Of a DNA stretch of 8,578 bases, positions 1 through 7,157 are shown piece after piece. The notes under the pieces are model-generated. The model was not told the origin of the DNA. It saw only the letters and a list, made by a program, of their open reading frames with translations, and did no database searches. How positions within the stretch are numbered: position 1 is the stretch's first letter; each line of letters begins with the position of its first letter. The position numbers and the translations under genes are program-made. Source of the DNA: Bacteroidota bacterium (GTDB lineage Bacteria > Bacteroidota > Bacteroidia > Bacteroidales > F082); the NCBI GenBank assembly GCA_002686705.1, contig NYYH01000073.1:1-8578 (forward strand), in the 5' to 3' direction.

Positions 1-2
1 CT

Positions 3-335
3 CAATACGATTAACGTCGACAAAGAAAAAGATTCCGTAAACGAGCTGGACTGGAAGCCACCATCAGTCACTTGAAACAGCACTATCGAATGGGGAAATG
101 TTACCTCAAAGGAGAATTAGGCGATCAGATCAATGTTACCCTCGCTGCTGCAGCCTATAACCTGCGTCAATGGATCCGGCTCAGGCTGTGTTCTTTATTT
201 ACACCATTTTTAAAAGTCCTAAAAAACTGCATTTCCCATCATCTTGCTTCAGCCAATGTCTTTTTGAGATACGCATATAGTATTAAACTAAAACATAAAA
301 TATTATTGTTAGTAGCTTTTGTTTCATTTAAATAA
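3..335 (+). pseudogene. IS5-family transposase, C-terminal remnant
   Basis: This is the end of a DDE transposase that would cut and join insertion-sequence ends. The sequence shows the IS4/IS5-type signature F-x2-R-x3-E-x6-K: F at 33-35, R at 42-44, catalytic E at 54-56 and K at 75-77. It is followed by HYRMGKCYLKGELGDQIN and LAAAAYNLRQWIRL, which match the usual C-terminal pattern of IS5-type enzymes (HRMxRNYLKG..GDxIN..LAAAxYN). The frame has a TAA at 12-14 just before the signature, so the copy is probably dead unless the reading frame enters from elsewhere. The 5' part lies outside the window. The last 20 or so residues before the TAA at 333-335 look like read-through into AT-rich flank, so the element itself probably ends near 250-290. 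I did not recognise its terminal repeat. It borders the sugar cluster on the left. Confidence 0.75.
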
Positions 336-365
336 CAATATAATCGTGCAGTTTATATATTTATA

Positions 366-379
366 TTGATTTATATCAA
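366..379. promoter_or_regulatory. FNR/CRP-family type box, perfect TTGAT-N4-ATCAA
   Basis: The sequence TTGATTTATATCAA is a perfect inverted repeat with 5-base arms and a 4-base centre. It equals the textbook FNR consensus. Its centre (372.5) lies 29.5 bases upstream of a TAATAA hexamer at 402-407. That is the spacing of a class II activated promoter with the site at -41.5 and a start near 414. It sits just ahead of the sugar-binding protein gene. The local DNA is very AT-rich, so chance is not excluded, and a different CRP-superfamily regulator could use it. Confidence 0.5.
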
Positions 380-386
380 ATTTATC

Positions 387-407
387 TTGACAAAATATTT
401 CTAATAA
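387..407 (+). promoter_or_regulatory. putative promoter of the sugar uptake operon
   Basis: A consensus TTGACA lies at 387-392 and TAATAA at 402-407. With only 9 bases between them they cannot be one standard sigma-70 pair. Two readings are possible. TTGACA could pair with the weak hexamer TAAAAA at 410-415 (17-base spacer). Alternatively, TAATAA could be the -10 of a promoter activated from the box at 366-379, where no good -35 is needed. Either way transcription would begin about 40-45 bases before the ATG at 460. Confidence 0.4.
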
Positions 408-459
408 AATAAAAAAGATTTTAATGATTGATTATTCCATCTTAAGAAAGGAAATAGAT

Positions 460-1428
460 ATGAAAAAATTATTATTAATACAAAGTATATTTACTTTCAT
501 ATTTTTACATTGTTTCGTTTGTTTCATTTTTGCTTCAGATACTAAAAAAACCTTCACTCTTGGCATTAACAATTACATGGATTCGTTCGAATTCTGTTGG
601 AAGGTACACAATAATATTGAAGAATGGGCTGCAAAGAATGGCATTAAAACAGTTTATGCCGAGGCTGAAATGGAACCAGAAAGAGTCAAGGCTAACCTTG
701 ACACATTTGCCCTACAGGAGGTTGATGCAATATTTGAATTTAACTGGCTTACTGCTGTAACAGAGAAATTCGTAAAAGAAAATCCTGATATTGTCATGGT
801 TACAGGAGATTACATTGTTGACGGTGCATATTATTTCGGTGCAAACCAGTATGTTGCCGGGCTTATACTTGGCAGACATTTGGCGAAAGAAGTAAAAGAG
901 AAATGGAATGGAGAACTGGATGCCATGGTGTTCGCGGCCTGCTATGTATGCGGCGAGCTTCTCATTCAAAGAATGGATGGAATAAGAGATGGATATAAGG
1001 AAACCTTTCCAGAATTTTCAGATGATTTGGTTTTTCGTTTCGAAAACTCAGGGGGAGAAGGCCAGATTGTAAATACGAAAAAAATTGTTACTGATTTCGT
1101 TACCGCTCATCCGAACATGAACCGTATCGTTGTAGGTACAAATAATGATGAAGGTGGTCTAGGAGCTCTGTCAGCAATTGAAGGTATGGGAATGAAAGAG
1201 AATTTTTTTATAGTGTCTCATGGTGGTGACACACCATTCCAAGAAAAGATCCATGCGGGTAAGGGCGATGTTTGGATCGGTTCTGTAGCATACATGCCGG
1301 AGCGATACGGAGAATTTATGATTCCATGGTTGTTGGATATTTTGAACGGTAAAGATGTTCCTAGGGAAATGTCCCCTGAACACTTTGTATTGACCACGGA
1401 TAACATAAACCAATACTATCCTAAATAG
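460..1428 (+). CDS. periplasmic sugar-binding protein of a CUT2-type ABC transporter
   Basis: This protein captures a sugar or polyol in the periplasm and delivers it to the permease encoded downstream. I chose the ATG at 460 rather than 424 because AAGAAAGGA lies at 444-452, a good ribosome binding site, and because this start begins a clean signal peptide: MKKLLL, a hydrophobic run, then likely cleavage after FIFA (residue 25). The mature part reads as a type I periplasmic binding fold (Peripla_BP_4, ribose/xylose-binding type). It opens with FTLGINNYMDSF, has the helix EEWAAKNGIKTVYAEAE, the hinge-side VVGTNNDEGGLGALSAIE (the usual NDxxAxGAxxAL pattern) and SHGGDTPFQEKI (the usual DGxPxAxxxI position). 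At 322 residues the length is normal. Cysteines in FEFCWK and AACYVCGE are less usual. Ligand identity is unknown; Gfo/Idh and isomerase neighbours suggest a cyclic polyol or an uncommon hexose. It is separated from the permease gene by an AT-rich gap of nearly 500 bases. Confidence 0.9.
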   Translation: MKKLLLIQSIFTFIFLHCFVCFIFASDTKKTFTLGINNYMDSFEFCWKVHNNIEEWAAKNGIKTVYAEAEMEPERVKANLDTFALQEVDAIFEFNWLTAVTEKFVKENPDIVMVTGDYIVDGAYYFGANQYVAGLILGRHLAKEVKEKWNGELDAMVFAACYVCGELLIQRMDGIRDGYKETFPEFSDDLVFRFENSGGEGQIVNTKKIVTDFVTAHPNMNRIVVGTNNDEGGLGALSAIEGMGMKENFFIVSHGGDTPFQEKIHAGKGDVWIGSVAYMPERYGEFMIPWLLDILNGKDVPREMSPEHFVLTTDNINQYYPK

Positions 1429-1449
1429 CTCGGTACACATTTGATAAGT

Positions 1450-1500
1450 TAGGCTAATCATTTGTAAAAAAATTATATATTTATGTTTGAGATTAGCCTA
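1450..1500 (+). terminator. inverted repeat after the binding-protein gene, possible terminator or attenuator
   Basis: TAGGCTAATC at 1450-1459 is perfectly complementary to GATTAGCCTA at 1491-1500, with a 31-base AT-rich loop. GCTTTT follows at 1501-1506. It begins 22 bases past the stop of the binding-protein gene. Such a structure could partly terminate transcription or protect the upstream mRNA, which would give more binding protein than permease. The loop is long and the T-run short, so it is not a classic intrinsic terminator. Confidence 0.4.
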
Positions 1501-1535
1501 GCTTTTAAAAACACACGAAATGTATAATGATAGTA

Positions 1536-1673
1536 ATGTGGGAGTCAATGAATACCAATAACTATAAAACTTGGTATCTCGAAGAGAATTATTCAGGCTT
1601 TCATATTTATAGCCCAATAACTGATTTAAATTTAGAAGTTGAGTTTTTATATTACAATTATTTTGGTTTATAA
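1536..1673 (+). CDS. small ORF of unknown function, doubtful
   Basis: A 45-codon frame starts at ATG 1536 (second ATG at 1548) and ends with TAA at 1671-1673. It contains segments such as NYKTWYLEENYSGF and DLNLEVEFLYYNYFGL, rich in aromatic and acidic residues. There is no clear ribosome binding site at a proper distance: GGAG at 1541 lies after the first ATG and only 3 bases before the second. I do not recognise a family. It may be a real small gene, a decayed remnant of a gene once lying between the binding protein and the permease, or chance. Confidence 0.2.
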   Translation: MWESMNTNNYKTWYLEENYSGFHIYSPITDLNLEVEFLYYNYFGL

Positions 1674-1763
1674 TGTAGTCATATTGTAATATTGAAATCG
1701 ATACTTTTTCTTTAACATATTTCTACATAAATTAAATATTTTAGTTTATAAATTATAAATTGA

Positions 1764-1784
1764 ACAAATATCAATCATATTTGT
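1764..1784. repeat. inverted repeat 1 upstream of the permease, operator-like
   Basis: ACAAATAT at 1764-1771 and ATATTTGT at 1777-1784 form a perfect 8-base inverted repeat with a 5-base centre (CAATC). The centre-to-centre size fits binding by a dimeric regulator. It shares GAACAAAT with the second repeat 70 bases downstream. Confidence 0.4.
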
Positions 1785-1833
1785 GATGAATTTGTTATTT
1801 TAGACAATAACTATTCCAACTATTAAACTCCAG

Positions 1834-1863
1834 AACAAATTTTAATAATTTTACAAATTTGTT
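1834..1863. repeat. inverted repeat 2 upstream of the permease
   Basis: AACAAATTT at 1834-1842 and AAATTTGTT at 1855-1863 are perfectly complementary over 9 bases, with a 12-base AT loop. The repeat ends 60 bases before the ATG at 1923. It may be an operator half-site pair or an mRNA hairpin. The similarity of its left arm to that of the repeat at 1764 favours a shared regulator. Confidence 0.4.
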
Positions 1864-1922
1864 AAATTTCACTGTGTATAAATATTTTTTATTTGAAAAT
1901 TAGAAATGTAATATTACAAATA

Positions 1923-2891
1923 ATGATGACTTTAAATTATTTATGTAAAAAAATATCAAGAAAATTAGATTTTTCAGGTGAAATATTTAGTATATTCTTA
2001 GCTTTAATAATTATGTGCGTATTCTTCTCTTTTACCTCTCCATATTTTTTCACAATTAAGAATATTCTTAATTTCACTATGAACAGTTCTATATTAGGTA
2101 TTATGGCTGCAGGTTTATTCATTTCCATGGTGATTGGTGAGATTGATGTTTCACAGTACTCAATCCTTGCTTTGTCTACCGCGGTAATGGCTATTTTAAT
2201 AAAAAATGGTACAGGAATAGGTCTCGCCATTACTATTTCAATGATTGTAGCTCTTATTTGTGGCGCTATAAATGGTGCATCGGTAGCTTTTCTAAGGATC
2301 AATCCTATAATCACCACACTAGGAACGATGTTGATCTACAGGGCTATTGCATACAAAATCACTGAAGCAAAAGCTTTGGGAGTAGAAGGTGATTTTTTTT
2401 CAGCCGTAGGAGGTAGATTCCTCGGTATTCCAGTAAGTGTTTACATAATGTTGAGTGTTTATATTATTGTTTATGTGGCATTGAAATACACAGCCTACGG
2501 TAAAAGAGTATACGCTGTAGGCGGGAACCCCCAGGCGAGCTTCATTTCGGGTATTGATATACGTATGGTTAGATTCTGGGGAATGATGATAAGTGCAATG
2601 GCTGCGGCCCTTGCTGGAATAATCTTTGTTTCTCAAGTCGGAGCAACGGTACCTACTGCTGGGAATACCGGTCTTATGGATGTAGTAACGGCAGTAATTC
2701 TTGGTGGAATCAGCCTTTCAGGTGGGAAGGGTAAAATTGAAGGTACTCTGATCGGCGTCTTTATCTTGGCTATTCTATCCAATGGTATGGTTCTCTTAAG
2801 TGTTCAAAGTTATTATCAAATGCTTGTCAAAGGTTTGGTAATTCTTCTTGCTGTATATGTCGATTCAGTGCGTGGTGGAGGTTTCAAATAA
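1923..2891 (+). CDS. sugar ABC transporter permease (RbsC/BPD_transp_2 family)
   Basis: This is the inner-membrane channel subunit of the sugar importer. The sequence shows many hydrophobic segments, starting with IFSIFLALIIMCVFFSF, then the family hallmarks: GEIDVSQYSILAL, INPIITTLGTMLIYRAIAY, YAVGGNPQASFISGI (the loop contacting the ATPase) and AVILGGISLSGGKGKIEGTL near the C-terminus. Its 322 residues from ATG 1923 match RbsC-like permeases. The frame is open from TTG 1893 and has a second ATG at 1926. No start has a recognisable ribosome binding site, so 1923 was chosen as the first ATG ahead of the first membrane segment. The stop codon overlaps the ATPase start by one base (TAATG), so the two are translationally coupled. 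No frameshift is seen. Confidence 0.92.
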   Translation: MMTLNYLCKKISRKLDFSGEIFSIFLALIIMCVFFSFTSPYFFTIKNILNFTMNSSILGIMAAGLFISMVIGEIDVSQYSILALSTAVMAILIKNGTGIGLAITISMIVALICGAINGASVAFLRINPIITTLGTMLIYRAIAYKITEAKALGVEGDFFSAVGGRFLGIPVSVYIMLSVYIIVYVALKYTAYGKRVYAVGGNPQASFISGIDIRMVRFWGMMISAMAAALAGIIFVSQVGATVPTAGNTGLMDVVTAVILGGISLSGGKGKIEGTLIGVFILAILSNGMVLLSVQSYYQMLVKGLVILLAVYVDSVRGGGFK

Positions 2892-3640
2892 TGGCCGAAG
2901 ATCAAAGATTAATTCTAGAACTAAAAAACATTCAAAAATCTTTCGGTAGTCTTAAGGCATTGGATGATGTGAGTTTAGATCTTCAATTTGGAGAAGTACT
3001 TGGGTTAGTTGGAGACAATGCTGCAGGAAAATCGACTCTAATGAAAATCCTTTCTGGCTTTTATCAGGCAGATAAAGGTTCAATCTTTGTAGAAGGTAAA
3101 CAGGTTCACATTGATCTTCCCAAAGTATCTAAGCGACTAGGAATCGAGATGGTATACCAGAATTTAGAACTCTGTTCTAATATGAATGTAGCCGAAAACC
3201 TCTTTTTGGGTAGAGAAATACTTAGAGAACCATTTTTTAAGTTTATTAATGGCAAAGAGATGGAATCTCAATCCATCAAAATACTTAAAAAACTCAAGAT
3301 TGATATAAGTGATCCGAGAAAACGCGTTGACAAACTTTCTGGTGGTCAGCAACAGGCAGTTGCTATTAGCAAAGCAGTAAGTTTTAATCCGAAAATGATT
3401 ATTTTGGATGAACCTACAGCCAATCTTGCAGTTAAAGAGATCGGTAAAGTTCTGGATACAATTACACGTCTTAAGGAACATGGAATTCCTGCAATTTTCA
3501 TCAGTCATCGCCTAGACGATATTTTTCAGGTTTGTGATAGAATTTTTGTACTTAGAGGAGGACGACGAGTGGCTGTTCACAAAACAAATGAAACTAATAG
3601 AGATGAAATCATAAGGCATATGTTTCTTGGAAAAGACTGA
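2891..3640 (+). CDS. sugar ABC transporter ATP-binding protein, single-domain (FrcA-like)
   Basis: This ATPase powers the importer by hydrolysing ATP at the permease. All ABC motifs are present: Walker A GDNAAGKST (residues 41-49), Q-loop VYQN with Q90, signature LSGGQQQ (149-155), Walker B MIILDEP (169-175) and the switch histidine in ISHR (H206). The aromatic A-loop position is around F18. It has 249 residues and one nucleotide-binding domain. RbsA, XylG and MglA usually carry two fused domains of about 500 residues, the second often degenerate; single-domain versions such as FrcA are known. The frame closes cleanly at TGA after FLGKD, the usual end of FrcA-like proteins, so this is not a truncation. 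Its ATG overlaps the permease stop. The functional transporter probably uses a homodimer. Confidence 0.93.
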   Translation: MAEDQRLILELKNIQKSFGSLKALDDVSLDLQFGEVLGLVGDNAAGKSTLMKILSGFYQADKGSIFVEGKQVHIDLPKVSKRLGIEMVYQNLELCSNMNVAENLFLGREILREPFFKFINGKEMESQSIKILKKLKIDISDPRKRVDKLSGGQQQAVAISKAVSFNPKMIILDEPTANLAVKEIGKVLDTITRLKEHGIPAIFISHRLDDIFQVCDRIFVLRGGRRVAVHKTNETNRDEIIRHMFLGKD

Positions 3641-3681
3641 AAAGAGGCAGGTAAGTGTTGTAGGTTAAATATTTTTTTAGT

Positions 3682-3695
3682 TGGAATAAATTCCA
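3682..3695. repeat. short palindrome between the ATPase and the oxidoreductase genes
   Basis: TGGAAT and ATTCCA flank a 2-base centre, a perfect 6-base inverted repeat 42 bases after the ATPase stop. It could be a small operator ahead of the catabolic genes. The rest of 3641-3860 is AT-rich and non-coding, and no convincing terminator was found. This is weak evidence. Confidence 0.2.
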
Positions 3696-3860
3696 TCTTC
3701 AAATCTTTTTTCATCCTTTTATCTATATAAAATTGCTAAAAAAAGTTTGAAATATATTTATATATTTTGTGTTAAATATGAATAATATATTCTAATAATC
3801 AAGTATTATTTATTAAATAATTTACTTTTTCCAAGTTCTATTGGCACAAATGAATTATCT

Positions 3861-4919
3861 ATGAATTTAATATACAATAGAAACATCCGAGTTGGTTTCA
3901 TCGGTGCTGGTAATTGGGCTGAATTCAATCACATGCCGATCTTGAAAGAACGTGAAGATGTAGAGTTAGTTGGTATTGCAACTCCGACGAAAAAATCTCG
4001 TGGTCGTGTAACAACCAATTTTAATATACAATATTCTACATCAGATTACCGTGAATTACTTAATAAACCTTTAGATGCAGTCATTATTTCTTCGCCGCAT
4101 GGATATCATTTTGAACATGCAAAAGCCTCTCTTGAAGCCCATCTCCACGTCATGGTTGAGAAACCTATGACTTTACGTGCAAGCGAATCTTGGGAATTGG
4201 TCAAACTTGCAAAACAGAAAGGTTTAGTTTTGATGAACCCAACTGGTTATCATTACAACCCCATTGTAATTGCAGCCAAAGAGCAGATGGACAAAGGAGC
4301 GGTGGGATCAATAGAGTATATGTTCTGCCATATAGGTTCTGCTTTGCGCAACCTGTATATGGGAGAAGCATGGCCTTACAGTATCCGTAGAATCCCTGAT
4401 CCAAAAAAACATTACAGTGATCCTCAGATATCTGGAGGGGGGCAAGGTTATTCACAGTTATCACATTCTGTTGCGATGTTGTTATGGCTGACTGGTTTGC
4501 GCGCAACCAATGTATTTGCATATATGACTGGTCCTGGTGCACAGGTAGAATTTTATGATGCTATTGTGGCGAGATTAGATAATGGTGCAATCGCGACTAT
4601 CTCGGGGGCTGGTACCCAGCCATCTAACAAGACCAAACACGAACTTGATCTTCGAATATATGGTACCGAAGGTGAATTAAGTTTTGATCTATTTTATGAA
4701 CATTTCACTGTTCATAGAGAAGATGGGAGAAACTTGATACTTAACGTTAAAGCTGGAGATGGTGAATATACTTGCGATGGGCCTATACATAATTTTATTG
4801 ATTTGATACGTGGTAAGAGCTCAAATAACTTCTCACCTGCTGAAATAGGGGCAAGGTCTATTGAACTGATTGAGGCAGCTTATCGCTCAGCTGCACTCGG
4901 AAAAGAGATTGAAGTTTAG
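3861..4919 (+). CDS. Gfo/Idh/MocA-family NAD(P)-dependent oxidoreductase
   Basis: This is probably a cytoplasmic dehydrogenase oxidising the imported sugar or polyol, like inositol 2-dehydrogenase or glucose-fructose oxidoreductase relatives. The N-terminal Rossmann fold has VGFIGAGNWAEFNHMP (residues 11-26, GxGxxA-type nucleotide loop), followed by LDAVIISSPHGYHFEHAKASLEA and the family signature VEKP (E100-K101-P102), whose lysine is catalytic in characterised members. The C-terminal substrate domain contains GGGQGYSQLSHSVAMLLWL, where H202 sits at the usual catalytic histidine position. The length of 352 residues is typical. The ATG at 3861 leads directly into the Rossmann strand, though no ribosome binding site is evident. 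It is followed after 25 bases by the isomerase gene. The exact substrate cannot be told, because family members act on many sugars. Confidence 0.9.
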   Translation: MNLIYNRNIRVGFIGAGNWAEFNHMPILKEREDVELVGIATPTKKSRGRVTTNFNIQYSTSDYRELLNKPLDAVIISSPHGYHFEHAKASLEAHLHVMVEKPMTLRASESWELVKLAKQKGLVLMNPTGYHYNPIVIAAKEQMDKGAVGSIEYMFCHIGSALRNLYMGEAWPYSIRRIPDPKKHYSDPQISGGGQGYSQLSHSVAMLLWLTGLRATNVFAYMTGPGAQVEFYDAIVARLDNGAIATISGAGTQPSNKTKHELDLRIYGTEGELSFDLFYEHFTVHREDGRNLILNVKAGDGEYTCDGPIHNFIDLIRGKSSNNFSPAEIGARSIELIEAAYRSAALGKEIEV

Positions 4920-4944
4920 CAAATATGAAAAAGACTTAAAAACG

Positions 4945-5769
4945 ATGAAGATTTGTTTAGCAATTCAATCTTTACGAAGTTGCAACCTAGAGGAGGCTGC
5001 AGCCATAGGGCACGCTTTGGGATTTAATGCCATGGATCTTGATGGGGTAATGGATACGACTCTCAAGCGCGAAGGCATAATTAAAGTAGATCAAAGCGAA
5101 GTAAAACGAGTAAAAGACTTTGGGCTGATCTTTCCTAATATTCATTGGACTTTCAGCACAGGAAATCTTTTTCCTGCCATTAACGATCCTGATCCTGCAA
5201 TTAGAGCGGATAATCGGGAACAGATTAAAGGATTGGTTGAATTTTGTAATTTAGCTGAAATTCATTCTATTTTAGCTTTGCCTGGCATGCTTCTACCTGG
5301 CCAAAGTGTGATTGAATCCCAAAAATTATCAGCAGAAGTGTTGAATGAATTTGTGGAAATAGCACAAAAAGCTGATATCACTTTCATGGTAGAGCCCCAT
5401 GTTAAGTCCTCATTTGAATCACCTGGGTCCGCCCTCTGGCTTGCAGAACAAGTCAAAGGGATGGGAATTGTTCTAGATTACTCACACTTTATTTGCCAAG
5501 GATACACTCAATCCGAAGTTGATATTTTGATCCCCTATACTAAGCATGTACATCTACGTCAGGCAAAAAATGGACTTTTGCAAACCAAACTTGAAGATGG
5601 AACAATTAATTTTTCTTTAGTTTTAGATAACTTACGGATAGCGGGATTTGATGGTTATCTAAGTGTAGAATATGTCCATCAGGATTTCATTGGCGCAACG
5701 AATGTTGATGTACTTACAGAAACTGTAAAGATGCGTGACTTTCTAAAAGATAATGTTTGGGATGAATAA
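4945..5769 (+). CDS. sugar phosphate isomerase/epimerase-like TIM-barrel protein (AP_endonuc_2 family)
   Basis: This is likely an isomerase, epimerase or dehydratase acting on the oxidised sugar, in the xylose-isomerase-like TIM-barrel superfamily (IolE, IolI and UlaE relatives). The metal-binding set expected for this fold is visible: E150 in MVEPH, D178 and H181 in VLDYSHF, H203 in HVHLRQ and E242 in SVEYVHQ. The frame stays open back to ATG 4870 inside the upstream gene, but ATG 4945 gives MKICLAIQSLRSCNLEEAA, the normal first strand of the barrel, and 274 residues, the normal family size. I therefore chose 4945. No strong ribosome binding site is seen. It is close behind the Gfo/Idh gene, a pairing common in polyol and uncommon-sugar catabolism. 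It ends right where a broken, unrelated reading frame begins. Confidence 0.87.
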   Translation: MKICLAIQSLRSCNLEEAAAIGHALGFNAMDLDGVMDTTLKREGIIKVDQSEVKRVKDFGLIFPNIHWTFSTGNLFPAINDPDPAIRADNREQIKGLVEFCNLAEIHSILALPGMLLPGQSVIESQKLSAEVLNEFVEIAQKADITFMVEPHVKSSFESPGSALWLAEQVKGMGIVLDYSHFICQGYTQSEVDILIPYTKHVHLRQAKNGLLQTKLEDGTINFSLVLDNLRIAGFDGYLSVEYVHQDFIGATNVDVLTETVKMRDFLKDNVWDE

Positions 5770-6767
5770 TTTGTTCTAAGCTACATTTTTTTGTCATAGG
5801 TACTACTCTATTAGATGAAGGCTATATTCCGTATTTTCCTGATTTTCTGGAACCTGATGGAATTGGGTTTAGGGGGCCAGCGGAAAATAATTTTAAAGCA
5901 TGTTGGAGTCAAAATAGTGTTGAAGAAGTATGTGGTTATGATGTTGAAGAAAAAGGGGTAAGTTCAAAATCATATGAACCCATTCGTGCGACTCCTTTCA
6001 CATTTGAATATAGGCAAAATTATTTTTTCAAGAACCTGTTCTTTACTCAAAACTTCGCAGATATAAATTTTTCCTTATCAGATGCAAAAATAGATGACGA
6101 AGAGGGCAAAATAAATAATTCAGATGTAGATTCAAATACTTTTTTATCAGGTTTTTTAACCACAGAAGAAAAGTCAATAATGTCAAATGTTGATGATTCA
6201 AATATTTTTAATCTGGAAACTAGATCAAATACTTTATTATTTGGTACTGCACTTGGTATTGATTTATGGTTTTTTGAATTTTCTATAGGTCCTTTCTTGA
6301 TGTATCATGACACAAAAGTCAATTTACGTACATGTAAAGGGAATATAAATATTAAGGGACATGTAAATAATCGATACAAACCCTCTTCATGTCAATTATA
6401 TCCTGATGAAGTTATTAATTTAGGTGAACAACAATTTTCTGGTTTTGCATATGGATGGAGGGATGAGGGCGCAATTGTATTCTTGGAAACAGAAAACTGG
6501 AGGATCTGGACTGGAGGTTCAAATACAAATATTCTTAAAATTTGGGATAGTGATTTTAAACCAGTTAAATTTAGAGGATTAAATTATAATCCAAATTACA
6601 ATATCGACCCATTATTACAGTGTGACCCATATCAAATAGAAACCTATGACAAAAGTACTAACCAAAGAAAATACAGAGATGGTGATTGTAAAAATTCTAA
6701 AGGAGAAGACATGTCAGAAAGCTCTGATTGGACAGGTTTTTTACGAATAACCTACTATTTCCGCTGA
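5766..6767 (+). pseudogene. outer-membrane-like protein, 5' end missing
   Basis: A frame is open without interruption from 5766 to the TGA at 6765-6767 (333 codons), but its first ATG is only at 6180. The codons before that ATG look like real protein, for example YIPYFPDFLEPDGIGF, FTFEYRQNYFFKNLFF and NTFLSGFLTTEEKS. The visible part is therefore the C-terminal portion of a larger gene, not a protein starting at 6180. Features point to an exported beta-rich protein: alternating hydrophobic strands around TLLFGTALGIDLWFFEFSIG, six cysteines that could form disulfides, and a last segment WTGFLRITYYFR resembling a C-terminal barrel strand. The start was probably lost at a junction just after the isomerase stop codon. 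The family was not recognised. A short product from ATG 6180 (195 residues) cannot be ruled out. Confidence 0.6.
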
Positions 6768-7157
6768 TCTTTAACACTCGATTAATCTACTACCACCCTT
6801 CACCCACACGTACCAACAGATACCCCCTTCCATAGCCAAGGTACTCCATACTCCTCTTTCTTTTCCATCATCGTGGGAGATGCAGGAACTGGATGCTCCG
6901 TAATACCCACCCCCCTGGTGCATAGCCCCACCCCCAAAATACATGGGACTCCAAGCCGAAGATGTAGTTTCAGGGCTAATTTTTTAAGGTGTTTTTACTA
7001 ACACTTACCGCACAGAGCACTTAAACATTCATAAATAGTTTGCCACAACCCTGATACGTAAAAAAATATTGATTTATTTTTAAAAAAGTAGAGATTTTAC
7101 GATATCATGAAATAATAATATCAAGAAATTTAGTTTACCTTAAAAACAGTATTGTGC
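6768..7157. other. non-coding stretch with a C-rich block, then AT-rich leader
   Basis: No supported gene was found. From about 6788 to 6957 the plus strand is strikingly rich in C runs (ACCCCCC, CCCACCCCC, TACCCCC), unlike the AT-rich flanks. Short open frames on the minus strand contain plausible-looking pieces but none has a clear start or family. At 6988-7004 GTGTT and AACAC can form a small hairpin. Bases 7050-7150 are AT-rich and presumably held the promoter of the lipoprotein gene, but I could not assign a reliable -35/-10 pair. Confidence 0.45.

Larger units (their letters stand above)
1674..1922 (+). other. AT-rich intergenic region upstream of the permease
   Basis: No coding frame of note is visible. 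The stretch is made almost wholly of A and T and carries two inverted repeats that share the sequence GAACAAAT, listed separately. It probably holds a second promoter or a processing region for the permease-ATPase pair. I could not single out a convincing -35/-10 pair in such AT-rich DNA. Confidence 0.5.

Noticed and set aside
712..969. Minus-strand frame inside the binding-protein gene
   Set aside because: It is the antisense shadow of a clearly recognised gene, and the same holds for the other frames opposite the transporter, oxidoreductase and isomerase genes.
4870..4944. Upstream ATG giving a 25-residue extension of the isomerase-like protein
   Set aside because: The extension overlaps the preceding gene in another frame and precedes the normal first barrel strand, so it is not part of the family fold.
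6180..6767. Independent 195-residue gene starting at ATG 6180
   Set aside because: Protein-like coding continues upstream of this ATG in the same frame to 5766 and no ribosome binding site precedes it, so it is better described as the end of a truncated gene.
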